Source of the DNA: Cristatella mucedo
Lineage: Eukaryota; Bryozoa; Phylactolaemata; Cristatellidae
DNA length: 64,000 nucleotides
Direction of reading: 5' to 3'
NCBI GenBank assembly: GCA_009760855.2
Contig: WPIO01000008.1
Span: 9,952,001 to 10,016,000, forward strand
Below, piece after piece: positions 47,981 through 64,000 of this stretch; position 1 is the stretch's first letter; the number at the start of each line of letters is the position of its first letter. A program made the position numbers and the translations under genes. A model generated the notes under the pieces. The model saw nothing but the letters and a program-made list of their open reading frames with translations, ran no database searches and was not told where the DNA came from.

Positions 47981-49975
47981 ACAGACGCATCTGTTCTGCT
48001 TAGCTTTCTATCATCTACAGTGAAATCGTCTTTTTCACGTGTGCTTTGCATGCGTATCTATGCATGATTTACTATACGATACTAGCCAGACTAACCAGAA
48101 TACGAATGCATACCTGCAGCCCTGAATGTCGTCATGTTTGCTTTAGCATGCTGGCCTAAGCACTGTACTTGTTTGATTGATTCTTTTGCAATTAGTTGTG
48201 AAGTGCTCGTATAGAGAATAAGTTATGCTTAGGGCGCTATACAAACACCGCATTATGATTATTATTCTTATTTGCAAACTATTCGGCATCCTTTCGAAGC
48301 GACCAGAAATTATGCAGACAGTTACGAAGGCGAGCAAGACAAGTCAGGAGATTGCGTCGATTGCGATAGTGGCTGTCACCTTGGCAATACCGACGGTGCG
48401 AAAGCTAAAATCAGCAGATTTTACTCCTCACTTACTCCTACCTCTCAGTCAATACATTTTACTTAGTTACTCCGCATTTACAACCAGATTATAGCTGCAG
48501 AAGCTTAGCTTTAGCGGCTTTCTCCAGACGTACAGCATTGAGGGCAGAAAATAACTGTGCAATTGAGATCTACCCGCTCAGCGACCTGGGTGGAGAAGAG
48601 CGAGCACCTCACACCTGGGCTAAGATCAGGGTTCAAGGCTGATACGACGTCAGATGCGAAGCCAAGCGCACGGCGCAGCGGACGTAACCCGCCGCTAGCT
48701 AAGTGGCGTAGCTCGCTGCCAAGTGCTTTTTTGGTGTACTAACATGTACAATAAGCGCGTCATCTCGCCAAAAGCACTTCGGACGCTATAGCGAGTTCAT
48801 TACCATGAACTGAGCCGATATGCCAAGCACAAAGATTAAGATTGTATTGAAGTTTATTCGCAAGCGCACAATGTCGCTGTGGGTCTAAATCAGTCTTACC
48901 TCACTCTACTCGCAAACACTCGACCACAACGCACGCCGACGTCGCCCTATACCCAGAACGCTACTACAGAGAAAACGACGTCTCTGTACTTGAGGTGCCA
49001 CATATTCCAAGCGTCACCTACGCAGATCAAGGACTCGGAAATCATGGGTCACACTATCAGTGCCGAATCAGACTCCCATAAGCTCAGCAGAAACTTCTAG
49101 TGCCCCAAACGCCACTCTCACCACCTATATACGGAAGGAGTTCCGGAGGCGGTAGTTCGGCGGAAATGCATGATACAATGAGTGGTCTAACTAAGCAGTG
49201 GCGATGACCGAATTCTGGTGTGCTTTTGCACGATTGTGCTCTTGCACGATTTGCTAAGCATGATGCTTGCGTGATTTGGCATTCGTGTCAAAGCATGACA
49301 CCTTGCTTTTCAATTACTTTTGGCTAGTGCTTCCCTCACTTGGAGTTTTCAAGCGCCTGAATATACATTGGTTATTTTAGGGTGCTTAGCAAAACACGTT
49401 ATTATTATTAACTAAAGTGCGCTAGGATAGAGAGAATGATTCTAGTATCGAGTTACACTAATGAAAATATGATTATGATTAGTTTAGCCTGTCGCTGGCT
49501 GTGCAGTCTGCGGCAGCTTCTAACAGTTATTTGTGGATTATATGCCAATGAAACGGCACAGAACAGAAGGAGTAGGATCGTATGGCTTGGCTATGTATCA
49601 TTTATGTGATCATTATCAGCCATGGAAATCGGAAGGCCGCTTTTAACGTATCGCGCCTGTGGTCCCTGATGCGTTCGTCACGGCAGATAGACGACCTTGA
49701 TTGGCTTCACAGTTAGCGTCTGCCTACTTTCAGGTACATTTCGACATGATCACTTGATCGCAGCCAACAATCTTTAACGGGGGTGCTGCCTTCTACCTGT
49801 ATCGCCTGCAGTCCACACGCAGTCCGCCACAGTTGCAAGCAATAGCCATATGGCCGCCTCGGCCATAGATTAGTACGCGGGTCATGTCACTAACGGCTGG
49901 TGAAGTTCCGCACGACGGCCCAAACCTAATACGCCGATAGAGTACGCCGCTCTCCATCATTTTGAGTTCATTATG

Positions 49976-50018
<43 letters not shown>

Positions 50019-50389
50019 TATACTTAATATACATATATATGTATATATATATATATATATATATAGTCAGTGCCTCCCCGATTTTAAGGAAAGAACATGC
50101 ATATCATAGGCTACGCGTTGTTTATCAGCCGAGCGTACCTTAAAGTATTGGCAGTGATCACACCCATACGGGGCGTGGCTGAAGCATAGATAATCATACA
50201 TACGTACAGAGGTATGGCAGGTGACCGTACGCCTAACCTGGACTTCACACACTGTAAACACTAAGCCGAATCTTGACGAGTATAATGAGAGAAATAAAAT
50301 TAATTTTAGAGATAATACGTAAGATATAGATGACTTGATCTTTACTGTAACCACCCCAAGAAGTTACGGCATGTCAGCAACCGAAACGG
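47981..50389. other. Intergenic, two LINE-like tails and a TA microsatellite
   Basis: Plus-strand 3'-tail-like sequences are present at about 48190-48270 (AGGGCGCTATACAAACACCG, then ATTATTATT) and 49335-49408 (TTTTAGGGTGCTTAGCAAAA, then ATTATTATTA). They represent other, older LINE or SINE tails. A (TA)n array lies at 49978-50065. A partial SINE head lies near 48590-48640. No gene is supported. Confidence 0.4.
49978..50065. repeat. (TA)n microsatellite
   Basis: About 88 bp of TA repeat with a GTATATACTTAATATAC break in the middle. Confidence 0.9.
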
Positions 50390-52217
50390 GAACAAGCGAA
50401 GCTGCCGGTCGACGCACACCAAGGTCAAGGGCTGGCTGCTTCCGGCGTCCAGAGTAACGCGTTTGAAGTAAATGGCGGAAAGTGGCGACGCCGTTCGTCA
50501 TGTCGGCGGCAGGCTGCCGAGCGCTGGTAGGTTCTCGCGTGTTCCATCCCAGCGATCCTCTGATATTTGAGGCTGTTTGCAGTCAGGTGGAGCGGCTATT
50601 AGCCGCTCCGCACGCCTGCGGCAGTGCACTGATCGTCGTTCCGTCGAACCGGCGCGGGCCGACGACACGCCAACGGGGTGCAACCGGCCGAGCGGCGCGA
50701 GCTGGATGCGCGGTCGGTCGGCGGTGAGGGTTAGCGTTACATGGTGTTAGCAATGGTTCGTTGTGTCGGCTTAGAGTGCTGATGCTGAGCTCACACTATG
50801 GGCTCCTCGGTGCGAGGCGTTGTTCGGTGGAACTTCGCTGAGTGGTGGAGACATGCGGTCTTCTGGAGATGCCAGCGTGTATGAGTGAAGCTGCTTAGCG
50901 ATCGTGCGCAGGCTTAAAATTGCGTCCTCTTAAAATTCATTGCAAATAATGAATTTTCGCGATTCGTAAACAGTAGTGGAGCCATCGATGGTGAAAGTTT
51001 GGGCTTCAACCATTTCCGGATATCCGGTTGTGCCGTCCGAGCTGGTGAACCGGACGGGGAGCTCGCGACCGTCATCGTGCGCGAACCGGTCTCACGCTTG
51101 CGCGGTATTTCCCGGCTGAAATGAGCGAGCTAGGAGAAAAGCTCGAGTGGTTTACGATGGACGTCAGAAGCGTGCTCGCGTCCACAAATTTACGAGGACA
51201 CGACGTAACTAGCATCTAAGCTGTTTACTAGTAGGTACTACAGCGCGGCGGGACCGAGAAAGAGAAAAAGAGAGCGAGAGCGAGCGTGGGAACCACAAGG
51301 GTTGTCGGTGCGAGCTGCTGTGCGGTCGCTCGCCGTCCTTCGGATATTTCGGCGTGTCTAGGCTGGTGGGCGAAGTCGACCCCGCTTGGACGCTGTCGCA
51401 GAGCCCCGGCTGAGCGAGCCTTGCCGCCCGCGAGCCGGCCTTTCCTCGCGTGCCCCGAGTGCCCGCGTGCTCGCGTGCGTGCTTCGCGAGCTCGCGTGCT
51501 CGCGAAGCTGCTGCCACCCGCAGCGCCATGCCGAACGAGCGAGCTGTGCAACGCGGCGAGAGCCAACCGAGCGAGCGAGCGAAATTCGGCTTGTACGCGT
51601 GGTGGCGAGTTTCGCTCAGCTGCGAGCCGAATTGCGGGCCAAAGCAACGGCCCCCGAAGGGCGAGCGAGCAAGCTTTGTGCTTGCATCGTCACCCGCGTG
51701 TCGTTCATTGTAGAGTGCGAGCTGCAGCAGCAGCAGCAGCTACTTCCGCCGTCTGCATTTTTCGTGCCAACGCGACGGGAAGCAGCCACGTCGTGCAGAG
51801 ACAAGTCAGCCAAGAAAGGCGCGAGCAACAAAGGACGTCCTAAGTAACATGCACGGATGCGGCGGCCATTTCTGTTGTCGAGGCCGGCTCCGGTGGCTGC
51901 TGCCCACTAAAGTCCGGTTGCGCCTTAGCAGCCGTGCTGCAGCTGCCGAAGCACAGTCCGACTGCGGCCTTGACCCCTTTCAGGGTCGCACTACAGCCGC
52001 ATGCGCCCTCCCCCTCCACTGTGGCTGGCGTCCTAAGCGTGACCTCAATCGGGCCAAGCGTGTAAGAGCTCAGCCAGCTCCTCTGCCTCGACTGCCCGAG
52101 GCTGGTGTGCTTTGATGTATGTAGTCATGCCGTATCGGTGCTTTTTACCAAGCTACCGGTGGTATAGGCATGCTTAATTGTGCTGCCTCACGTGACCGCG
52201 CCGTTCAACGTGTGCAG
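50390..52217 (+). promoter_or_regulatory. CpG-rich presumed promoter region of CCHCR1
   Basis: About 1.8 kb of GC- and CpG-rich DNA with no repeats, upstream of the CCHCR1 exons. Such a region normally marks a promoter and first exon. Overlapping open frames here (for example 51286-51847) are Ala/Arg/Ser-rich artefacts of base composition. A candidate first exon at 50472-50526 begins ATGGCGGAAAGTGG and ends at a GTAGGT donor. Confidence 0.4.
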
Positions 52218-52411
52218 AGCGTCTCACACACCGACTGTGGGCCCTAGCAGTAGCAGCAGCAGCAGGTGCTCCATGGTGTCCACCCTGCAGTTAGGGTCAC
52301 AGAATAGTTCTCTACCTTTCTTCAGTGGCACATATTTCCTTAAGTCGCAAACTGGTCGCTCAAAGCGTTCACGGCCGAGGCCAGCGGCACCGTTGCAGAG
52401 CCTCTTGGGAG
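50472..52411 (+). CDS. CCHCR1: Candidate 5' exons of CCHCR1
   Basis: Two possible exons. 50472-50526 (MAESGDAVRHVGGRLPSA, phase-1 donor GTAGGT) and 52218-52411 (Ser-rich start, then MVSTLQLGSQNSSLPFFSGT, YFLKSQTGRSKRSRPRPAAP and LQSLLG; phase-1 donor GTTAGT). They join in frame only if the second exon uses the AG two bases further on (start 52220). Otherwise translation may begin at the Met at 52273. The second exon is phase-compatible with the CCHCR1 exon at 56166. Evidence is frame and splice signals only, because the N-terminus of this family is poorly conserved. Confidence 0.3.
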
Positions 52412-53394
52412 GTTAGTGGGATGGTGGCAGAGAGCTGAGCGTGCATTCGCTCTTCCGTGGATTGGGCGAAGGATTGGTTCATACACTGACATGCAGCTAA
52501 CGTGTTTCCGAGATGGCGGCGCCCTACGTGTTCAGTGCATTCCGGTTCCTGCTCATTAGCAGTGCACACTAGTCCCGCAATGCAGGGGATTGTGGAGATG
52601 CGGAACACTGAGATGGGGAGCCTGAACACATCCCTACATGTATGGGTTTGTTGGGATCAACCTGCCAGTTACAATCTTGAAAATAATTTCTGACTTTCTG
52701 CTCCTCTAGCTTTCCCAATGATGTTCAAACTTCGTAGGTTCGTCCCATTTTATCTTTGTTTTTTTTCTTTTTCTTTTTTTCTGCCGAGCTCTCCTCAACA
52801 GCACCTGGAATTAGAGGCCAATGCTCGTTGCTTTGCTGTTCGTCAATGCTCAGTGATGAGTGCCAAGCAGGAGGCTGTTATTGCAGCATCACTGAGCACA
52901 TGGCACATACATTGAATCTAGGTCATCTGCAGCACTGTGTTCACCTATTAGCAGGTCCGTGGTGCAGAGTGTTGATGCATGCTAAGTATCCATTCAGCGA
53001 GAATTTACGACACATTATCCTTGGGTACTGGCTAGCTGAAATCTGCACCTTTTTCTCTCCCTCTCTCCCTGAACAAGAAAGTAAAGTTGGTGGCACAAGT
53101 ATGAAACATGGAATTGTTCATTGAAGCTTTACTACTGCGTTTTGGAGCAGGCTTTTTTGTTTCCCCTTTGTTCCCATAGTTGTGGATCTCTCATCATGTG
53201 TGCGTGCTTGCAGGTGCATGAGTAACCTTGGCTATAACGATGCCACGTGTCGTCACATCGGCCGTCATTCTGCTGGCCATCACGCCGAAGACTCTCAAGG
53301 AGGGGCTCAGTTGCTGCTGCAAAGATACATCTGCTCATTCTGCCCAGCAGCAAGCACTCTCTTTTCTAACCTGTTTAGCACTTCAATCGCTCTG

Positions 53395-53620
53395 CCTTCT
53401 TAGCTGTGGCATATTCTCACCTGCTGCCGACTTGGGCACATTCTTTCCTGCCTTTGCTGCTACTTCTATGCTACTTACTTCCTTGACTGTCCTCTTGACT
53501 CAGCTATTCTTCCTACTGTCTCTTCAATGCTTGAGTGAGTTAAAATCTGTTGGCTACCGTATGGATACCTAAAGCTGTTTAGATTGTTGGTGCACTGTTT
53601 ATTACGTTCTAGTGTAACAC
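53395..53620 (+). mobile_element. L2-B LINE fragment in CCHCR1 intron
   Basis: Plus-strand decayed L2-B C-terminal block (GIFSPAADLGTFFPAF, then the ELKSVGYRMDT end). Old, several indels. Confidence 0.65.
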
Positions 53621-53944
53621 CCACTTTAGAGATTCAAGTTCTCTTAGGATCCTATGCAAATGGATTATATGAGTGTGTGTATATTTTTCTTACCATTTTT
53701 CCTATCAAGGTGAATGTATCATGAGCCTATTATCAGCTAAGCAGCCAGTTTTTTAGGCGAGTAAATGTCGGAATCCATGGTTGTATGTAAAATCTGTCGC
53801 ATTCTAAGTCTGTTGGTTTTAATTTTTAGTTACTGGCCGTTTCCTCGCTATGTGCTGGCTGCTCACTTTGCTGAAGCAGTTTGAGAGAAGCATGCTCAAC
53901 CGTGTCTTTGCCGGCCGGCTCGATTGTGGCCATAATCATTTTTC

Positions 53945-54009
53945 ATCTCGATTGTGGCCACAATCGAGATTGAAGATCATTTCATCTTCGAGATTGGCCA
54001 ATCTCGAAG
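53945..54009. repeat. Two adjacent perfect palindromes
   Basis: 53945-53970 is a 26-bp perfect palindrome (half-site ATCTCGATTGTGG). 53986-54009 is a 24-bp perfect palindrome (half-site CTTCGAGATTGG). Both are centred on TGGCCA with no spacer. GAAGAT/ATCTTC arms lie between them. Located in a CCHCR1 intron. Confidence 0.95.
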
Positions 54010-54052
54010 TGAAACAGATGCAAAGCCTCAATTCAGCCTCAGGGAGCTGTTC

Positions 54053-54144
54053 GCTGGTTATATGCATGCTGGTTATATGCATGCTGGTTATATGCATGCT
54101 GGTTATATGCATGCTGGTTATATGCATGCTGGTTATATGCATGC
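54053..54144. repeat. 15-bp minisatellite with ATGCAT core
   Basis: Six nearly perfect units of GCTGGTTATATGCAT, starting 43 bp after the palindrome pair. Period 15 leaves frames open on both strands (LVICM-type repeats), an artefact of the repeat. Confidence 0.95.
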
Positions 54145-54187
54145 GGCTAGCCCTAGCATGTACATAAGTAAATAAATGTGTAGTAGG

Positions 54188-54340
54188 TGATTCTACAGCC
54201 TCATTTGTATGGCTACAGAAGACCATTAGTGGCTATCATCACTGCTTGCAGTGGCAACACACAATCGCCCACTGCAAGACTCGAACCCACGACCTGGTTC
54301 GTGAAGAGCGAGCACCTTACAGCCTGGGCTAAGACCTATG
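54188..54340 (-). mobile_element. SINE-1 variant with a different tRNA head
   Basis: Minus-strand copy in a CCHCR1 intron. The body matches SINE-1 (GCCACTGCAAGCAGTGATGA). The head reads AGCCCAGGCTGTAAGGTGCT and TGGGTTCGAGTCTTGC on its own strand, unlike the 40.1-kb copy. This is a subfamily, shared in part with 63870. Confidence 0.7.
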
Positions 54341-56165
54341 GGATACGTAGTCGATGCTAAGACATAAGAATCGGGCTGTATCTCGAACCAGCTTTTTGCT
54401 CTTTGTGCTACTGCTGGTGCTGGTGCCGCTGACACAAGCTTTTCAGTAGTTGACATGCAGCTTTGTGTAGACGATGAACCCTGCATTAAGCTTGGCATTA
54501 CTTGGCATTAATTTTCCCTTGACCTAAATGGACGTTCACTAGCCAAGGAAATGTAGAGTGAAGTATCCTTGATAGCCTGTGTGCTTTTGTGGTGTCGCCA
54601 TTCTGCTTTGCAACAGATGTGTTCTGGTGTGACGCTATTAATTTTTGCCAACCTCATTGGTGAACAGTGCAGCATTTTGTGACTGGCCACTGCCTTAGAC
54701 CGTTCAGCTTTCAATCTTTCAGCATGCCTTTGAGCTCAGTTTGCTGTTGAGCATACACCCCGTTCGGTTCTCCGCCTATCTTAGACACCTTTGTTTGTAG
54801 GCAGAGACAGCTGGAAGATGTGGTATCAAGTCAGCTGTGCAGTGACGAGGTGCGTTGATGCTATTCCCAATTTAAGCATGTCACTCATCCTATGCTTTTT
54901 AATGCCCGTTCCAACAGATGAGCATCACTTGAGTGCACCATTCCAGGTAGTATTCAATCTTGATCTTGCGAGTTGGTATGACCTGGAGCATGTCTTCTTT
55001 GCTTTTGATGCAGGTCTACAAGCTTTTGCACCTTGGCCTTAACTGCAAGGAAGTTGTCCTCACTCGTTCAGCAGCTTAATTTCTGCTTCCCATCTGTCCT
55101 GCTAGCAGCAATGTGCTGTCTGTTTTTGTGCTTCTTTTGTGCCCGCCGAACCTTGCAAAACCACGGCAGTTGTTGCTCCAGCTTCCTGCTGGCAGCTTGA
55201 CTTTTTGAGCTCACTAGGTCAGCAGGCAGGACGGCTGTGCATGCTTCGGTTAGCAGAGAGCCGGCTGGTCAAACTCCCACATGGATACCCAGCTATGGCC
55301 CACCACTTCCAATGTTACATGCTGTTTACTGTAAGGGAGCAATGACTAATTAGTTTTCCCAGATAGCTTCGTCCTGCAAAAGGCTTGCATCTTGGATGCA
55401 TTGTAGCATGTCTTCTTTTCGTGATGGTGACATGGGCGTTTCTTTCTTATGTGAGGAGCTCCTAGGTAGTTATCTGTATACCTTTGTCCTTCGTTCCTTT
55501 CAGCACAGCAGAGCGGATTGTGTGGCAACTGGCCCTACTGCTTACTGAGGACTGCATTTGTAGCTCGGGCAAGGCAAGGCACTCGGGGGGGGGGCAAGCA
55601 AGTACAGTGACATCAATTCTGCCACTACTGTGATCCCGGTCATGACGGCAGCATCAGGGCGAACTCTTACTCAAAAACAATAGTGACATTCCTCGAACAG
55701 TTTTATTAACTTTCTTTTATCATCCGGTACGTTTTCAACTGAGCTGTCAGTCCATGAGTAAGAACTATGGTTACCAACCTGATGTAGGCTGTTCTTAAAA
55801 ACTTCTGACCACTTTCTTTTTGATTACTGTCAACCTAACTTGCAACTCAACTCGGCTTATACGTGACAAGCCGGTAAGCACACCATATGTGCATTTGCCC
55901 TTCGAATCCTGCTTCGTTGGCCCCGACGTGCCATGAGTAAGCATTTAGATTCGTGTATGGCGATGTTCTCATGCCTTCCAGTGAAATGAGGATTTGCCGA
56001 TGTGAGTTGCACATGTTGCACAACGATGTGTTACCCATCAAGCTGGATGCAACTGCACGGAGCTGCATCTGCACGTTGATCTGCACCGAGCTGAGTGCAT
56101 ACAGCTTGACGGCTTGCAGATCGACCGTGTCTGGTGCTGGCCGCAGACTTGTGCTTGCCATTTAG
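54341..56165. other. CCHCR1 intron, remainder
   Basis: Mostly featureless. A minus-strand stretch at 54508-54760 (SKAVASHKMLHCSPMRLAKI, then EWRHHKSTQAIKDTSLYISL) keeps some protein character and may be a decayed transposon or pseudogene. A run of G lies near 55587. Confidence 0.3.
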
Positions 56166-62531
<6,366 letters not shown>

Positions 62532-62784
62532 GTACGTGGCTGCTCGTGCTGCTGATGCTGCTGCTGGTCTCGTTTATGGGCCTGGCTGTGATACCTGTGC
62601 ATATTGTGTACCTTCGATACTCGGGTTAATCAGAGTGGCAGGGGGTACTTGTTTGGTGCTGCCGTCCTGGAAATTGCCATTGCTTGCATATTCGCCCCAT
62701 TCATGGGGATAGCCTCCCAACTTAGTGCCAGTTAAACCCTCTCAACTTAGTGCCAGTTAAGCCTAGCAAACTGTATCTGTGTAT

Positions 62785-62905
62785 GTATGCCAAAGAGTAA
62801 GTCGCTTGCTCATCAAGACACGAATTCGAGTCCTGAAGCAGGCAATGCCCGATAACCTGATGCAGTCGGGGAGATAGCCTCCAGGGCTCTCTTGCTGCTA
62901 TATAA
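62785..62905 (+). mobile_element. SINE-1-related fragment
   Basis: tRNA-like head with B box CGAATTCGAGTCCTG, then GGCAATGCCCGATAACCTGA, GGGGAGATAGCC and TCTCTTGCTGCTATAT. It runs into the ATAATA tail of the next LINE. Divergent body. Confidence 0.5.
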
Positions 62906-63840
62906 TAATAATAATAATAATAATTCACTTGATAAAGCGCCCTCAGAGAACTTAATCTCTCTCTAGGCGCTTTACATTTGCTGTAAAGTGAAATGCAATT
63001 GAATGGTAAGTAAAATCATGCTTGAAAAACAAACGAAATGAATAATATGGTTAGGGATGACATGCACAGGGTCAGCATGCAAATGTGGTTAGTGGCAGCA
63101 TGCACAGTGTCAGCACGCATAAGCACATCAAGGACGAATCACAGGGACCCACTAAATGCTGTCCTAAATAGGTGTGTTTGTAGGTTCCTTTTAAATGTGG
63201 TCAGGTCAGGGGATGTTCTGACGCAGGTCGGGAGGCTGTTCCAGGCTTTGGGAGCATATGAACTAAATGCACGGTCTCCAAAGGATTTAAGGTTTGTATG
63301 AGGTATTTCTAGACTGTTGGATTCCGAAAAGCGGGTGGTACGATGCTTGGCCTGATGGGGTAGTATATCTGACAAATAGGCTGGAGCCATAGAATGAAGG
63401 GACCTAAAAGTGAGCGACAAAACCTTGAAGTCAATCCGTTGCTTGACTGGTAGCCAGTGCAGGTCGGCGAGAAGTGGAGTAATGTGGCAACTGCGACGCT
63501 CACGACAGACAAGCCTAGCTAGCTGCAGAGTTTTGCACCAGCTGCAATCGCCTGATCGCACTTGCTGGTAGGCCAGTAAGCAGTGAGTTGCAGAAGTCGA
63601 GACGGGATGTCACGAATGCATGGACCAACTTGGACGTGGTATCTTTATCTAAACAAGCCCGAATTTTAGCAATATTATGAAGCTGAAAATAGGCGGATTT
63701 GACTGTGGAGCTGATATGGTCGTCTAACCAGAGGTCGCTTTGGAATATGGCACCTAGATTTCGAGCTGATTCAACTGGAGATATGCTGGCAGAGCCAATT
63801 TATATAAATGAGGATCGGCTGGATCGGCTGACCTTTAGTT
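62906..63840 (-). mobile_element. L2-A LINE, 5'-truncated copy
   Basis: Minus-strand L2-A with ATAATAATA tail, 3' UTR and a 140-codon ORF2 end (RLVCRERRSCHITPLLADLH, PAYLSDILPHQAKHRTTRF, FKRNLQTHLFRTAFSGSL). A small CTAG duplication near 63520 breaks the frame. The 5' end is around 63840. It is probably within a CCHCR1 intron. Confidence 0.85.
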
Positions 63841-63869
63841 TTTACTTCACTTTAGTGATTCTGCAATGC

Positions 63870-64000
63870 ACTTGGGTCGTAGAACAGGAGGTAAGTAACT
63901 CGCTCTTCACGACCGTGGGCACGAGCCCTGCAATGGGCAATCCTACATTGCTCACTGCAAGCAGTGGTAATAGCCGTGAAGGCTTGTCTGCTGCTATACA
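63870..64000 (+). mobile_element. SINE-1 variant, cut by window edge
   Basis: Body ATTGCTCACTGCAAGCAGTG and ATAGCCGTGAAGGCTTGTCT is clearly SINE-1. The head resembles the 54188 subfamily (AAGTAACTCGCTCTTCACGA). The 3' end lies beyond the window. Confidence 0.7.

Noticed and set aside
51286-51847. Long overlapping open frames (up to 185 codons) on both strands
   Set aside because: They are Ala/Arg/Ser-rich, overlap in several frames, and reflect the GC-rich base composition of a presumed promoter; no motif or matching splice partner.
54508-54760. Minus-strand frame with AERSKAVASHKMLHCSPMRL
   Set aside because: Some protein-like character, but stops in all longer frames and no recognised family; noted only within the intron entry.

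Overview
The window is nuclear DNA of an animal. Its genes are split by spliceosomal GT-AG introns of about 80 bp to several kb. There are no operons or Shine-Dalgarno starts. The space between genes is filled with non-LTR retrotransposons, tRNA-derived SINEs and microsatellites. The species cannot be fixed from the sequence. The many short L2-like LINE copies with ATT-rich tails, together with an orphan class A GPCR, fit an invertebrate, perhaps marine, but this is inference.

Three genes can be reconstructed exon by exon, all on the + strand. (1) A rhodopsin-class GPCR: exon 1 at 8550-8686 and exon 2 at 10584-11529, 360 residues, with no DRY motif and no NPxxY motif. (2) The ER-lumen Hsp70 chaperone BiP/GRP78 at 42438-45087: seven coding exons plus a 5'-UTR intron, 665 residues. 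Its promoter holds one perfect ER stress response element, a near-match and a CRE palindrome. Its C-terminus is RVEL instead of KDEL/HDEL. (3) The coiled-coil protein CCHCR1, from about 50.5 or 52.2 kb to 62531: eight phase-consistent exons from 56166, plus two candidate 5' exons. The last third of the gene lies beyond the right edge. Weaker coding signals are a 60-residue two-exon frame divergent from BiP (41339-41646, -), unidentified minus-strand exons at 3.7-4.95 kb, and an exon-like frame at 22.2-22.5 kb.

Layout: 0-8 kb holds LINE ends, (TATG)n arrays, an unidentified minus-strand gene fragment and a 1.4-kb solo-LTR-like element. 8.5-11.5 kb is the GPCR. 11.5-41 kb is mostly interspersed repeats, including a 2.3-kb L2-like copy with a 732-codon reverse-transcriptase frame (17758-19956). 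41.3-45.4 kb is the BiP locus. 45.6-48 kb is SINE and LINE debris. 50.4-62.5 kb is CCHCR1, with large introns carrying microsatellites, two long perfect palindromes and a 15-bp minisatellite. 62.8-64 kb is again LINE and SINE.

Two LINE families recur, called here L2-A (3' tail with the GCGCCTAGAAAGAGATT core and ATT repeats) and L2-B (3' end with ACATT repeats), along with two tRNA-headed SINE families. SINE-2 carries a 3' tail matching L2-A, which suggests L2-A machinery moves it. SINE-1 has no visible partner. Several copies are nested in one another, which gives a relative order of insertion.
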